Of a stretch of 64,000 bases of DNA, positions 45,705-54,103 are shown in pieces. Source of the DNA: G963665545 sp963665545. Its GTDB lineage: Bacteria; Pseudomonadota; Gammaproteobacteria; Xanthomonadales; SZUA-36. A program made the translations under genes and the position numbers. The first letter of the stretch is position 1, and each line of letters starts with the position of its first letter. Where the stretch lies: positions 17,717-81,716 of the forward strand of contig CAXXKZ010000010.1 of assembly GCA_963665545.2 (NCBI GenBank), written 5' to 3'. The notes beneath the pieces were generated by a model. It was given only the letters and a program-made list of their open reading frames with translations, made no database searches and was not told where the DNA came from.

Positions 45705-46652
45705 CTACACCCCGCGCCCGTAATAGAGGGTGACAAGATGGCGGGCTTCGGCGAAGAATAACCAGCGTTCAAGCAGCACACCGGTGAGAGCCGATAGGGT
45801 CCCCAAAAGCATGATTGTATGGGAGAGGGCGGATGGTGCAACCGATAAATCAATTGCTACAGCGATGACTGGCCCGGCCAGACCGAAAAGCAGGGCGTTT
45901 CGGCGCAACCTGCCAGCATGCTTGCGGGCAATCTGATAACCCATCTCTTTGAGCAAGTAGTTGTCGGAGGTATGCGGTGCTTCGAGTTGACGGATTTCAC
46001 CCAGAGCTGACAGGCCAGTGGCCGTGGCCGTCGAGCTCTCGACCTTTTGTCGGTCGATATACCGCCAGTAGAGCAATTTCACCCCCCATGTGAGCACCAA
46101 CAGCCCCAGCAGCGTGGCGCGCAACGGCGGTTGCGGCGAACCGATCAAACCCAGGGCCAGAATAAACAACATGCCGCCGCTGGCCAAGGAAAACAAAAGA
46201 TACAGTGGCAGCACCCAACCGTTGTGCCAACGTGGAATCGGTTGAATGGAAGCATAAATCATCGCTGTGCAGGCCACTGTCATGAATGCCAGAACAATGG
46301 TCAGGGCGGATGCGGTCGCCAGCAAAGAATTAGGGATTTCGGTCGCAATCCAGCCGGCAATCAACAGCAATGCAGCGGGATAAGTCAATATGGCAAATAC
46401 ACCTTCATGGCTCAGCCATGACGTGCGCCATTGACTAAATGCCCGCCAGGCGCGTTCGGGATGGCCCAGGTGCAGCATGGAGGCCAGTAGGCCCGCGCTG
46501 ACCAGGATAAGCGCCAACAGCCCGGTGACCATACCCAGGGTCGGGCTGGTGTTCCAAAATCCGGTGAGTCGTCCGGTGGCGAGCCAAATCAGCAGTCCGT
46601 AGCCGGCGCCGGAAGAAGAACTGAAAAAGATGATGGAATAGGCGGGATCCAT
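45705..46652 (-). CDS. soeC: Membrane anchor subunit of SoeABC-type sulfite dehydrogenase (DmsC-like)
   Basis: 315 residues with about eight membrane helices, of the DmsC/NrfD-like quinone-binding anchor type. The N-terminal YSIIFFSSSSGAGYGLLIWL and HLGHPERAWRAFSQWRTSWL with SHEG are typical. It passes electrons from the iron-sulfur subunit to the membrane quinone pool. The ATG shares one base with the soeB stop (TGATG). Confidence 0.85.
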   Translation of the reverse strand: MDPAYSIIFFSSSSGAGYGLLIWLATGRLTGFWNTSPTLGMVTGLLALILVSAGLLASMLHLGHPERAWRAFSQWRTSWLSHEGVFAILTYPAALLLIAGWIATEIPNSLLATASALTIVLAFMTVACTAMIYASIQPIPRWHNGWVLPLYLLFSLASGGMLFILALGLIGSPQPPLRATLLGLLVLTWGVKLLYWRYIDRQKVESSTATATGLSALGEIRQLEAPHTSDNYLLKEMGYQIARKHAGRLRRNALLFGLAGPVIAVAIDLSVAPSALSHTIMLLGTLSALTGVLLERWLFFAEARHLVTLYYGRGV

Positions 46653-47404
46653 CAGCGTGACAACATTTTGTCTATCCAGCCCAAAAAGCCATCAGTTTGA
46701 GGATCGTCGTTGCGCCCGCTGGGCACATTTTGGAGGTCGAGTGTCGCAACAGCCTGGTCCTTACGCTGGCGTGGCGGCAAATACTGGTTGACCGGCTTGT
46801 AACCGCTTTCAGGCATCAGCGAAAAACCGCCCCGGCGCTCAACCAGTTGAGAAATATCGGACGCCGGATCACCCAGATCGCCGAAATGCCGTGCTTGTGT
46901 GGGGCAGGCCTGGACGCAGGCCGGCACCCGGTCGTCTTCGGGCAGGTTTTCGTTGTAGATGCGGTCGACACACAGCGTGCACTTTTTCATCACCCCGTCA
47001 TCTGAATCGAATTCTCGAGCACCATAAGGACAGGCCCAGGAGCATAGCTTACAGCCAATGCAGGTGTCGGCGTTGATCAGCACGATGCCATCTTCCTCGC
47101 GCTTGTAGGATGCCCCCGTCGGGCAGACCGTGACGCAGGCCGGTTCCTCGCAATGCAGGCAGGAACGGGGAAAATTGACCGTCTGGGTATGACCTTCGCC
47201 GTCGTCGGTCTCGTAAACATGCACCCGGTTGAACCACACGCCCAGCGGGTCATGGGCATAAGGGTTGAGGTCGGTCAGCGGCGCTGAATGGCCCCCGGCG
47301 TTCCACTCCTTGCAACTCACCGAGCAGGCGTGACAGCCGACGCAGATGTCGAGGTCGGTGACCAGGCCGAGCTTTTTGCCGGTTGACGGGGGCAGGCCGG
47401 TCAT
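46652..47404 (-). CDS. soeB: Iron-sulfur subunit of SoeABC-type sulfite dehydrogenase
   Basis: About 250 residues with four 4Fe-4S cluster motifs: CVGCHACSVSCKEW, CLHCEEPACVTVCPTG, CIGCKLCSWACPYGARE and the split fourth (CTLC with ACVQACPTQ). There is no export signal, so the complex faces the cytoplasm. The ATG at 47404 overlaps the soeA stop by four bases with an AAGGAA ribosome site; a start at 47440 is less likely. Confidence 0.88.
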   Translation of the reverse strand: MTGLPPSTGKKLGLVTDLDICVGCHACSVSCKEWNAGGHSAPLTDLNPYAHDPLGVWFNRVHVYETDDGEGHTQTVNFPRSCLHCEEPACVTVCPTGASYKREEDGIVLINADTCIGCKLCSWACPYGAREFDSDDGVMKKCTLCVDRIYNENLPEDDRVPACVQACPTQARHFGDLGDPASDISQLVERRGGFSLMPESGYKPVNQYLPPRQRKDQAVATLDLQNVPSGRNDDPQTDGFLGWIDKMLSR

Positions 47405-50316
47405 GGTGCCCTGTTCCTTTTTTTCGGCTTGCGCCGCCATGATCCCGCGGGCAGGAATTGCTGCCCGAATCGCAACACGTCGGGCCTATCCTGCACGCCC
47501 GGCACCGGGCTGAGCGCTTCAAACTGCGGCTCGGACAGGGCTTCACCGGCTTCGGCTTTGCGCAGACGTACTTTCAAATCAAACCAGGCAGCCTGGCCGG
47601 TTACCGGGTCCGAATTGCTGAAACGTTTGCCTTTGCCAGGCAGCAATTCCGATATCAGGTGGTTGAGCAGAAAACCCTCCCTGCCCTCGCTGGCATTTGG
47701 ATCGAGGTTCCAGGCGCCCTTGCGTTTGCCAATCGCATTCCAGGTCCACACGGTGTCTCGGTTGCAGCCGGTCATGGTGCGAATCTGCGCCTTGATCCGT
47801 GCATGGTGGCTTTCCAGGTAGACCCAGTCATCGTCCTCAAGGTCATGCTCTGCGGCCAGGTCAGGATGCATGTAGAGGCGATTGGTGCCATATATCTGTC
47901 GCAACCAGGCGTTCTGCGATCCCCAGGAGTGGTACATGGCCATCGGCCGCTGGGTGAGGGCGTGTAGCGGGAAAGCGCCGTGTTGATCGCCGCGATTGTT
48001 CAGTAGCTGCTCTTCCAGCGGTGGATACCAGATGGGCAACGGATCGAAATAGAGCTTGATGCGCTCGCGGTATTTCTCGAGTGGCTGAAAATCACCATGG
48101 CCGAGCGCCGCCAACGCGAATTTTTGCAAAGGCTCGCTGTAAAGTTGCATGATGATCTGGCTCGCGTCCGGCACCCATTCCATCGAAGCGGCATATTCCA
48201 GATAGGGGCCATTTGCGTGTTTGTAGTATTGCTGCGATTCGGGCAATGGATCCTGCCAAAAACATTGGTTGTCGACATAGGCCTGGAGTTGGTCAGGATT
48301 GGGCTCGCCGCGGCCGTGCTGATCACCGTTCTTGCCGCGCCAGCCCGACAGTGGGCCGATGCCTTCGCAGCGTTCGTGGTTGACCAGGTAATCGGGATAG
48401 CCACCCGGATAGCGCGCAGTACCACTGGGGTTGGTGAAAGCCGGCAGTCCAAGCCGGGCGCCGAGATCGATCAGCACGTCCTGAAAGGCACGTACATCGC
48501 GATCGGGCTGCACCACGGGTTGGCGGATGGCATCCGCGGGCCCCTCGGCACTGCTGATGGGGCGGTCCAGCATGCTCATGCAATCCCATCGTTCCAGGTA
48601 GGTCGTGTCCGGCAGCACGAGGTCGGCGTATGACACCATTTCAGAGGCGTAGGCATCGGAATAAATGATGTGCGGAATCTTGTACTCGCCGCTGGCCTCA
48701 TCCATATCGGTCAGCATTTGCATGGTCTGCGCCGTATTCATTGACGAGTTCCAGCTCATATTGGCCATATAAAGAAACAGCGTATTGATGGGGTAGGGAT
48801 CGCCGGCCCAGGCATTGTGGATCACCATGTGCATCATGCCGTGGGCCGCCAACGGATAGGCCCAGGAATAGGCATGGTCAATGCGCCGGGGCCCGCCATC
48901 GTCGTCGACCAGCAGGTCCTCCGGGCCAGAGACAAAGCCCAGCGGCATACCCGGCAGCGGTGTATTGGCCTGTACGTCGTCGCATTTTCCGGCCGGCCGC
49001 GTTGGCGGTGGCGCGGGCTTGGGGAACGGGGCCTTGTAGCGAAAGCCGCCCGGGCAGTCGATGCTGCCCAGCAGCATCTGCAATACGTGGATGGCCCGGC
49101 AGGTATGGAAGCCGTTGGAATGGGCAGATATGCCGCGCATGGCGTGCACCGAGACTGGCCGGCCAATGGTCTTTTCATGCCTGCGCCCGGCCCAATCAGT
49201 CCACGGTATATCGAGCTCAATGGCCTGCTCGAATGCAGCGTGCGCCAGTTCATTGGCAATGCGGCGAATGGTCTGTGCATCAATGCCGCATTGTTGTTCA
49301 ACCTTTTCCGGCGCGAACTGTTCATCCAGGTAGCGCTCGGCCATCAATTCAAATGCAGGCCTGGCCTGGCGGCCATCGGCAAGCATATATGTGCCGGCCA
49401 ATGCGGGTGTGATTTCGGGCAGTAATGCGTTGACTGCCTGGCCGGAAGTCTTGTCCCAAGCCAGTGGATGACCGTCCGAATCTCGCGCGATCAGCCCGTC
49501 ATCTGCTTGCCCGGGTTGGTTGATGACCAGCCAAGGTGCGTTGGTGTAACGCACCAGGTAATCGAGGTCAACTTTTTGGTTGTTCAGCAACTGGTGAATC
49601 AGCGACATGACGAACAGTCCGTCAGTGCCGGGACGGATACCGAGCCATTCATCGGCAATCGCCGAATAGCCGGTGCGCACCGGGTTGATAGAAACAAACT
49701 TGGTATCCTCGCGGCCCTTGAGCGTGCCCAAGCCGATCTTGATCGGGTTGGAATCGTGGTCTTCGGCCACGCCGAACATCATGAAGTAACGCGTGCGTGC
49801 CCAGTCGACTTCGCCGAATTCCCAAAACGACCCACCGATGGTGTAAAGCCCGGCAGCCGCCATATTGACCGAACACAATCCTCCGTGCGCGGCATAGTTG
49901 CGGGTGCCGAATTCGGCGGCCCACATGCCGGTCAATGACTGGCTCTGATCGCGGCCAGTGAAAAACGCCAATTGGCCGGGATCCGTGCGCCGTATTTGAC
50001 CCAGCCAGCCACAGGCAATCCCCAGTGCCTCGTCCCAGGAAATGGCCTCGAATTCGCCACTCCCTCGAGGACCCACCCGTTTGAGCGGGCCCGACAACCT
50101 GGCCGGGGAGAGGTGCTGCATGATGCCGGCCGAGCCTTTGGCGCACAGTACCCCACGGTTGACCGGATGGTCCGGATTGCCATCGATGTAGCGCACCTGG
50201 CCATCACGAATATGCACGCGGATGCCACAGCGGCACGCGCACATATAGCAGGTTGAATACTTGACCTCGTCAGAGACCTTGGGTGAGGTGTCTACACGTT
50301 CCTGGGTAGTTGCCAT
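47401..50316 (-). CDS. soeA: Molybdopterin catalytic subunit of SoeABC-type sulfite dehydrogenase
   Basis: 971 residues of the DMSO-reductase superfamily. The N-terminal iron-sulfur site is CYMCACRCGIRV with GVLCAKGSAGIMQHLSPARL, and then GRDQSQSLTGMWAAEFGTRN, which I recall as close to SoeA of sulfur-oxidising proteobacteria. The C-terminal part (GSQNAWLRQIYGTNRLYMHP, GCNRDTVWTWNAIGKRKGAW) completes the cofactor domain. No Tat signal is present, matching cytoplasmic SoeA and arguing against exported DmsA. It oxidises sulfite to sulfate. The ATG at 50316 is preferred to a TTG ten codons upstream. Confidence 0.85.
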   Translation of the reverse strand: MATTQERVDTSPKVSDEVKYSTCYMCACRCGIRVHIRDGQVRYIDGNPDHPVNRGVLCAKGSAGIMQHLSPARLSGPLKRVGPRGSGEFEAISWDEALGIACGWLGQIRRTDPGQLAFFTGRDQSQSLTGMWAAEFGTRNYAAHGGLCSVNMAAAGLYTIGGSFWEFGEVDWARTRYFMMFGVAEDHDSNPIKIGLGTLKGREDTKFVSINPVRTGYSAIADEWLGIRPGTDGLFVMSLIHQLLNNQKVDLDYLVRYTNAPWLVINQPGQADDGLIARDSDGHPLAWDKTSGQAVNALLPEITPALAGTYMLADGRQARPAFELMAERYLDEQFAPEKVEQQCGIDAQTIRRIANELAHAAFEQAIELDIPWTDWAGRRHEKTIGRPVSVHAMRGISAHSNGFHTCRAIHVLQMLLGSIDCPGGFRYKAPFPKPAPPPTRPAGKCDDVQANTPLPGMPLGFVSGPEDLLVDDDGGPRRIDHAYSWAYPLAAHGMMHMVIHNAWAGDPYPINTLFLYMANMSWNSSMNTAQTMQMLTDMDEASGEYKIPHIIYSDAYASEMVSYADLVLPDTTYLERWDCMSMLDRPISSAEGPADAIRQPVVQPDRDVRAFQDVLIDLGARLGLPAFTNPSGTARYPGGYPDYLVNHERCEGIGPLSGWRGKNGDQHGRGEPNPDQLQAYVDNQCFWQDPLPESQQYYKHANGPYLEYAASMEWVPDASQIIMQLYSEPLQKFALAALGHGDFQPLEKYRERIKLYFDPLPIWYPPLEEQLLNNRGDQHGAFPLHALTQRPMAMYHSWGSQNAWLRQIYGTNRLYMHPDLAAEHDLEDDDWVYLESHHARIKAQIRTMTGCNRDTVWTWNAIGKRKGAWNLDPNASEGREGFLLNHLISELLPGKGKRFSNSDPVTGQAAWFDLKVRLRKAEAGEALSEPQFEALSPVPGVQDRPDVLRFGQQFLPAGSWRRKPKKRNRAP

Positions 50317-50390
50317 CGGCCCTGTTTTGTTTGTTTGAAGAGGCAATACGCTGGTGGGAATGGTACCAGAAACAGGCAGCTTATCAGGGG

Positions 50391-51347
50391 TTACTTACCG
50401 TAGAGCCGCCGCAATCCGATGGCAAAAGTAGCTGCCGCCGCATCGCTGTGCCCCAGGCCTGGATGCATTTCAGTCTGCAGGCGGAAATTGGGATAATTTC
50501 TTGTGGCCAGCAAGCCGGAAAATCCTGCCATGCCACTGACAATCTTGCCCACGCCTTCCAAAAAAGGCGAGTTCGTCTCAAGCATGCCGGCCGCCATGTA
50601 CACATTTGCCTTAAGGTCCTTGTGATTTTCGGCGTAGCTGGCCTCCAACCGAAAAATCTCCCCGTCACCATAAGCCATTGCCGGGCTGGAAATGATGTAA
50701 TTGTGAAAGGGGGAGCCCTGCTGAAGCACAGCCCATGATGCAAAAAAGCCACCCGCTGAAACACCGAAAAGCCCAAGTTTATCTGCATCAAGCCGGTATT
50801 GCCTGTGCAGCACGGCCAGCAATTCATCGCGGATGAATGCCAAGAATGCAGGCGCCCCGCCAACGCATTCGGCCGGCGTCAATTGGTATTGGCCTTCGCA
50901 TAGCTGCTTGACCACCGCGCCAAAGGGATCGGTCATCGGCCACTCGTTGGCCGGTGAAAACTCATGGACACGTCGACGTACCCACGAGTCTTGGCCGTCC
51001 TCAAAGGGCGTGCCGATGCCGATGACAAATAGGTCCTCGACCTCCTGGCTCCCACTCAGGCCGCGGGTCAGGTCGAGCGCCATGCCGAACATTCGGTTAC
51101 CGTCGACCACGATGATGGCGGGCCAGTTTTTTTCAGGTTCGGCAACATAGGAAAGAGGCAGCCCTATGGAAATATCATAGGTGCGGCCCATGAGTGCTGA
51201 CTGAAACGACCAGTTGTCAACGGACACGGCCGGCCGCGTGCGGGGCAGCAGCTTGCCGGTAGCGGAATCTTCCGACCAGGCGCCGCCCGAGAGGGTGATC
51301 AGCGCTGTCACAACGGCGGCCATTGGCACGACTTTTGACAGATTCAT
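50391..51347 (-). CDS. Secreted esterase, alpha/beta hydrolase of the Fes/esterase-D type
   Basis: 318 residues. After the signal peptide (MNLSKVVPMAAVVTALITLS), the protein has the esterase-D-like fold. Features are YDISIGLPLSY, WPAIIVVDGNRMFG, the nucleophile elbow LFGVSAGGFFASW, and a C-terminal His in PGLGHSDAAA. Related proteins cleave siderophore or acyl esters; the substrate is unknown. It lies 75 bases upstream of soeA on the same strand and may share its transcript, though its role differs. Confidence 0.82.
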   Translation of the reverse strand: MNLSKVVPMAAVVTALITLSGGAWSEDSATGKLLPRTRPAVSVDNWSFQSALMGRTYDISIGLPLSYVAEPEKNWPAIIVVDGNRMFGMALDLTRGLSGSQEVEDLFVIGIGTPFEDGQDSWVRRRVHEFSPANEWPMTDPFGAVVKQLCEGQYQLTPAECVGGAPAFLAFIRDELLAVLHRQYRLDADKLGLFGVSAGGFFASWAVLQQGSPFHNYIISSPAMAYGDGEIFRLEASYAENHKDLKANVYMAAGMLETNSPFLEGVGKIVSGMAGFSGLLATRNYPNFRLQTEMHPGLGHSDAAAATFAIGLRRLYGK

Positions 51348-51452
51348 TTTAAATTGTTCTCCTTTGTCGCAGGGCAGCCTGATTGACGCCCTCGCGAACG
51401 GCGCTTAGGCTGCCTGCCATTAACCTGCAAATTAGAGTATAGGAGACGGTCC

Positions 51453-52472
51453 ATGCTCAGGACAGCAAAAGGCCGGTGCGCGGCATTGATGACTTTGACG
51501 GTGACGCTAATCAGCGCCTCACCGGCCTTCGCCGAGACTCAGGAAAATGGTCTGCTGGGCAAACAATTGCGTCCGACCAGTACTTTTTCCATCATCGCCT
51601 ATGAGCCGGAAAGCGGCTATTTTGGGGCGGCGGTGCAGACGCACTGGTTCGCTGTCGGCGTGCGCGTAATCAGCGTCATGCCGGGTGTAGGCGCCGTTGC
51701 TACGCAGGCATTTACCAATCCCGACTACGGGCCTTTGGGTCTGGAATTGATGCGTTCGGGTCTGTCCGCTTCGCAGGCGCTCAAGGCCATGCTGGCAAGC
51801 GATGAGAATCGTCAAGTCCGGCAGGTGGCCATGCTGGACGCCCACGGTGTGGTCGATGGCCACACCGGCAGTAAAACCATTCGCGAGGCCTGCAATCTGG
51901 CGGGCAAAACCTTCTCGGTGCAGGCCAACACCATGGATAAAACCACGGTGTGCACGGCGATGGCCGGCGCTTTTGAAAGTGCCACGGGCGACCTGCCCAG
52001 CCGCCTGATGGCAGCACTGAAAGCCGCGCAGGCGGAGGGTGGTGATATTCGTGGGCGTCAATCCGCCGCGATGCAGGTGGTGCGCGGTGACAAGGGATTG
52101 CCGTTATGGCGGGGTTGGCTGGTCAACCTGCGTGTTGATGACCATGACATGCCGCTGAAGGAACTGGAGCGTCTGTTGGGTGTGGCGCGGGTGTACCGAT
52201 TGCTGGGCGAAGGGGATAATTATATTACCAATGGCAATGTCGAAGCGGGTTTGAAGGCCTACGCCGAGGCTGAAGCCATGGCACCGGACAACCACGAGGC
52301 TCTGTTTTGGCATGGCGTGGCGCTGGTCAACGTGGGACGTGTCGAAGACAGCCTGCCGGTTTTCCACAAAGCCTTTAAATTATGGCCAAAGTGGCGTGAG
52401 CTGTTACCCCGCCTGCCGTATTCCGACCTGATGCCGGATGATCCGGACCTGATTCAGCAGATTCTTCAGTAG
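51453..52472 (+). CDS. Exported DUF1028 protein with TPR-like tail
   Basis: 339 residues with a signal peptide (MTLTVTLISASPAFA) and a DUF1028 domain, whose fold resembles N-terminal-nucleophile hydrolases. Typical stretches are STFSIIAYEPESGYFGAAVQ, GVGAVATQAFTNPDYGPLGL and VSVQANTMD-like SVQANTMDKTTVC. The last 90 residues (YAEAEAMAPDNHEALFWHGV) form a TPR-like helical pair, as in a subset of the family. The function is not established; an amidase role has been suggested for relatives. Confidence 0.85.
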   Translation: MLRTAKGRCAALMTLTVTLISASPAFAETQENGLLGKQLRPTSTFSIIAYEPESGYFGAAVQTHWFAVGVRVISVMPGVGAVATQAFTNPDYGPLGLELMRSGLSASQALKAMLASDENRQVRQVAMLDAHGVVDGHTGSKTIREACNLAGKTFSVQANTMDKTTVCTAMAGAFESATGDLPSRLMAALKAAQAEGGDIRGRQSAAMQVVRGDKGLPLWRGWLVNLRVDDHDMPLKELERLLGVARVYRLLGEGDNYITNGNVEAGLKAYAEAEAMAPDNHEALFWHGVALVNVGRVEDSLPVFHKAFKLWPKWRELLPRLPYSDLMPDDPDLIQQILQ

Positions 52473-52489
52473 GCCAGAGCAGCCTAGCT

Positions 52490-52761
52490 GCGAGCTGCGC
52501 TTTTGCACAGGGATGTGCTTAGATCGTGGAGCTTTCCTAACGCTGGCACAAGCCGATTCGGAGTAAGGGGTCTCCTTGCAGGACCCTTTGAAACACGGAT
52601 GTTTCAAGAGGAGCGTCCCATGGATGGGCTCGAGCGCGTCCTGCAAGAAGACCCCTTGCTGCGAAGCGGCGCCTCACCATCCTTGAACGCGTGGGCAGTA
52701 GTCCACTCATGGGGCCTTCCTAACGCCATGGCGACGTTGCTGGAATTCGCGGCTAAAGTGC
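52490..52761. repeat. Family B repeat region, second copy
   Basis: Shares long stretches with 1166-1425. The right arm caccatccttgaacgcg and gtagtccactcatggggc match it, as does the flank gttgctggaattcgcggct. It holds a 20-bp stem with one mismatch (52565-52584 with 52638-52657). Inside that stem are hairpins 52588-52607 (8-bp stem, loop CGGA) and 52617-52628 (cccat gg atggg), and upstream lies hairpin 52505-52518 (gcaca ggga tgtgc). It fills the spacer between DUF1028 and the convergent YHS gene, up to the YHS stop codon. Confidence 0.78.
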
Positions 52762-53187
52762 CTACTGGCGCAATTTCTGCCAGTGTGCCTCTGCGCGGGG
52801 AATGAGTTTGTCTGGATTCATTAACCAGGTTTCGCGGGCGGCGGGAAAGAGGAAGAAGTACAGGCGGTCATTTTTGATTGACCAGGCGGCCGGGCTACCG
52901 GGGAATTTGGCGCCGTGCGCCATGGTCAGGGCGCCGGCGCCGCCGAATTGGGGGACGTAGTGTTTGGGGTTGGCGGAAAATAGATCGAGGTGCTTGCGGT
53001 TGGCAAATCGCCAGGTGTTGCCCTGCCACCTGTATTCGAATTCGGCCGAGCCGGGTCGCGCCTCACCCAGGGTGAAGTAGGCAACGACGTCGGCGCCATT
53101 TGCGGCCCCGTTTTCGTCGCCGAAGTATTCCTGTGCCTGCAGGTTGGTGCAACTCAACAGCAGGACCATGATGACGGTCCGCATCAT
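52762..53187 (-). CDS. Secreted YHS-domain protein, Cys lost
   Basis: 141 residues with a signal peptide (MMRTVIMVLLLSCTNLQAQ) and one YHS-like domain (ADVVAYFTLGEARPGSAEFE, FANRKHLDLFSANPKHYVPQ). The stretch FGGAGALTMAHG stands where its neighbour has YGGFCGLGAAHG, so the Cys is absent. The start overlaps the upstream YHS gene stop by four bases. The two are tandem paralogues in one operon. Exported YHS proteins often accompany copper or redox functions; the role here is unknown. Confidence 0.78.
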   Translation of the reverse strand: MMRTVIMVLLLSCTNLQAQEYFGDENGAANGADVVAYFTLGEARPGSAEFEYRWQGNTWRFANRKHLDLFSANPKHYVPQFGGAGALTMAHGAKFPGSPAAWSIKNDRLYFFLFPAARETWLMNPDKLIPRAEAHWQKLRQ

Positions 53188-53687
53188 TGTTGGGCCTGCT
53201 TGGCGATGTAGCGCTCGCGCATGCCTGGCCAGTTATTGTCGGCTCTCTCGATGTGAGTATCCGGGTTGTATCGCCAGGTTTCGACGACGTCCTGGTTCAT
53301 ATTCAAGACCAGTTCGCCCTTGTGTATCGACCAGGCCGTGGGGCTGGACGGCACCAGGCCGCCGTGGGCCGCGCCGAGGCCACAAAACCCACCGTAGCGG
53401 GGCACATAGCGATCGGGATCCGCCATAAACAGGGTCCGGTGCTCGGCGCTGGAGAAAAACCAGTCCACACCCTGCCAGCGGTGGCTAACAACCGGGTCGC
53501 CTCTGACGGCTTTGCCCTGGGTGAAGTAGGCCACTACGTCGTAGCCGGAAAGCGCGACCCCGTCTGTTGCAAAAACGGGTTCATCGGCCGAGAGGCTGAG
53601 CGGAAGCAGCATCAGCATTGAAGTGACCACGCATAAGCGCAATAAGGCAGAAGCTGATGCGTGGATACGGCGGGTTCTGGGGTGCAT
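53184..53687 (-). CDS. Secreted YHS-domain protein
   Basis: 167 residues. After an N-terminal signal region (LRLCVVTSMLMLLPLSLSAD) comes a YHS-like domain: LSGYDVVAYFTQGKAVRGDP, FFSSAEHRTLFMADPDRYVP, and YGGFCGLGAAHGG with the conserved Cys. The ATG at 53687 gives the full signal; in-frame sequence upstream to 54206 runs through the family A repeat and is not part of the gene. It is translated just before its paralogue at 52762. Confidence 0.8.
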   Translation of the reverse strand: MHPRTRRIHASASALLRLCVVTSMLMLLPLSLSADEPVFATDGVALSGYDVVAYFTQGKAVRGDPVVSHRWQGVDWFFSSAEHRTLFMADPDRYVPRYGGFCGLGAAHGGLVPSSPTAWSIHKGELVLNMNQDVVETWRYNPDTHIERADNNWPGMRERYIAKQAQQ

Positions 53688-54103
53688 GGGTAGCCGGGCC
53701 TGATGTGTGAACGGAAAGCATAACCCCCAGCAAAGATCAGCAACAGCGCTTTCATGGCGGATTTCACTCGTTCTGGCGAACAGTTTCCTGCTGTTGGAGG
53801 GCGCTTTGGAAGTGGGCCGGCGTTTCCTCGTAGCCGCAGGCGACCCGCCGGCCCCGGTTGGGTAAGCCGAGCAAAGCGAGCGGTACCAGAGGGGCCAGGC
53901 GCCTTTTGCATGCCGTCGAGCGCAGCCGCCTTCCGCCGAAGGCGGGAGCACGACTGCAGGGATGCAGGAGGTAGAGCAACGCAGGGAGCAGTTGCCGAGG
54001 GAAGCGAGACTCCTTCTAAAGCACTCTTCCACAGGTGTTTGCGCCATCGTTTGAATCGCGCGTCTTATTTTGACACAGCCCAGAACTTTTCGAGGTAATA
54101 CAG
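53688..54103. other. Divergent intergenic region holding family A copy 5
   Basis: 416 bases between the YHS operon (minus) and the S33 peptidase gene (plus). About 190 bases are family A repeat. No clear promoter was found; the 85 bases after the repeat lead directly to the S33 ATG. Confidence 0.55.
53832..54018 (-). repeat. Family A mosaic repeat, copy 5
   Basis: 187 bases, nearly identical to the flanks of 13037-13289 but without that copy's extra segment of about 66 bases. The inner palindrome ctgca ggga tgcag is at 53954-53967. Confidence 0.87.

Noticed and set aside
45705..50316. DMSO reductase DmsABC instead of SoeABC
   Set aside because: The catalytic subunit has no Tat signal and its N-terminal sequence resembles SoeA; exported DmsA would need a signal peptide.
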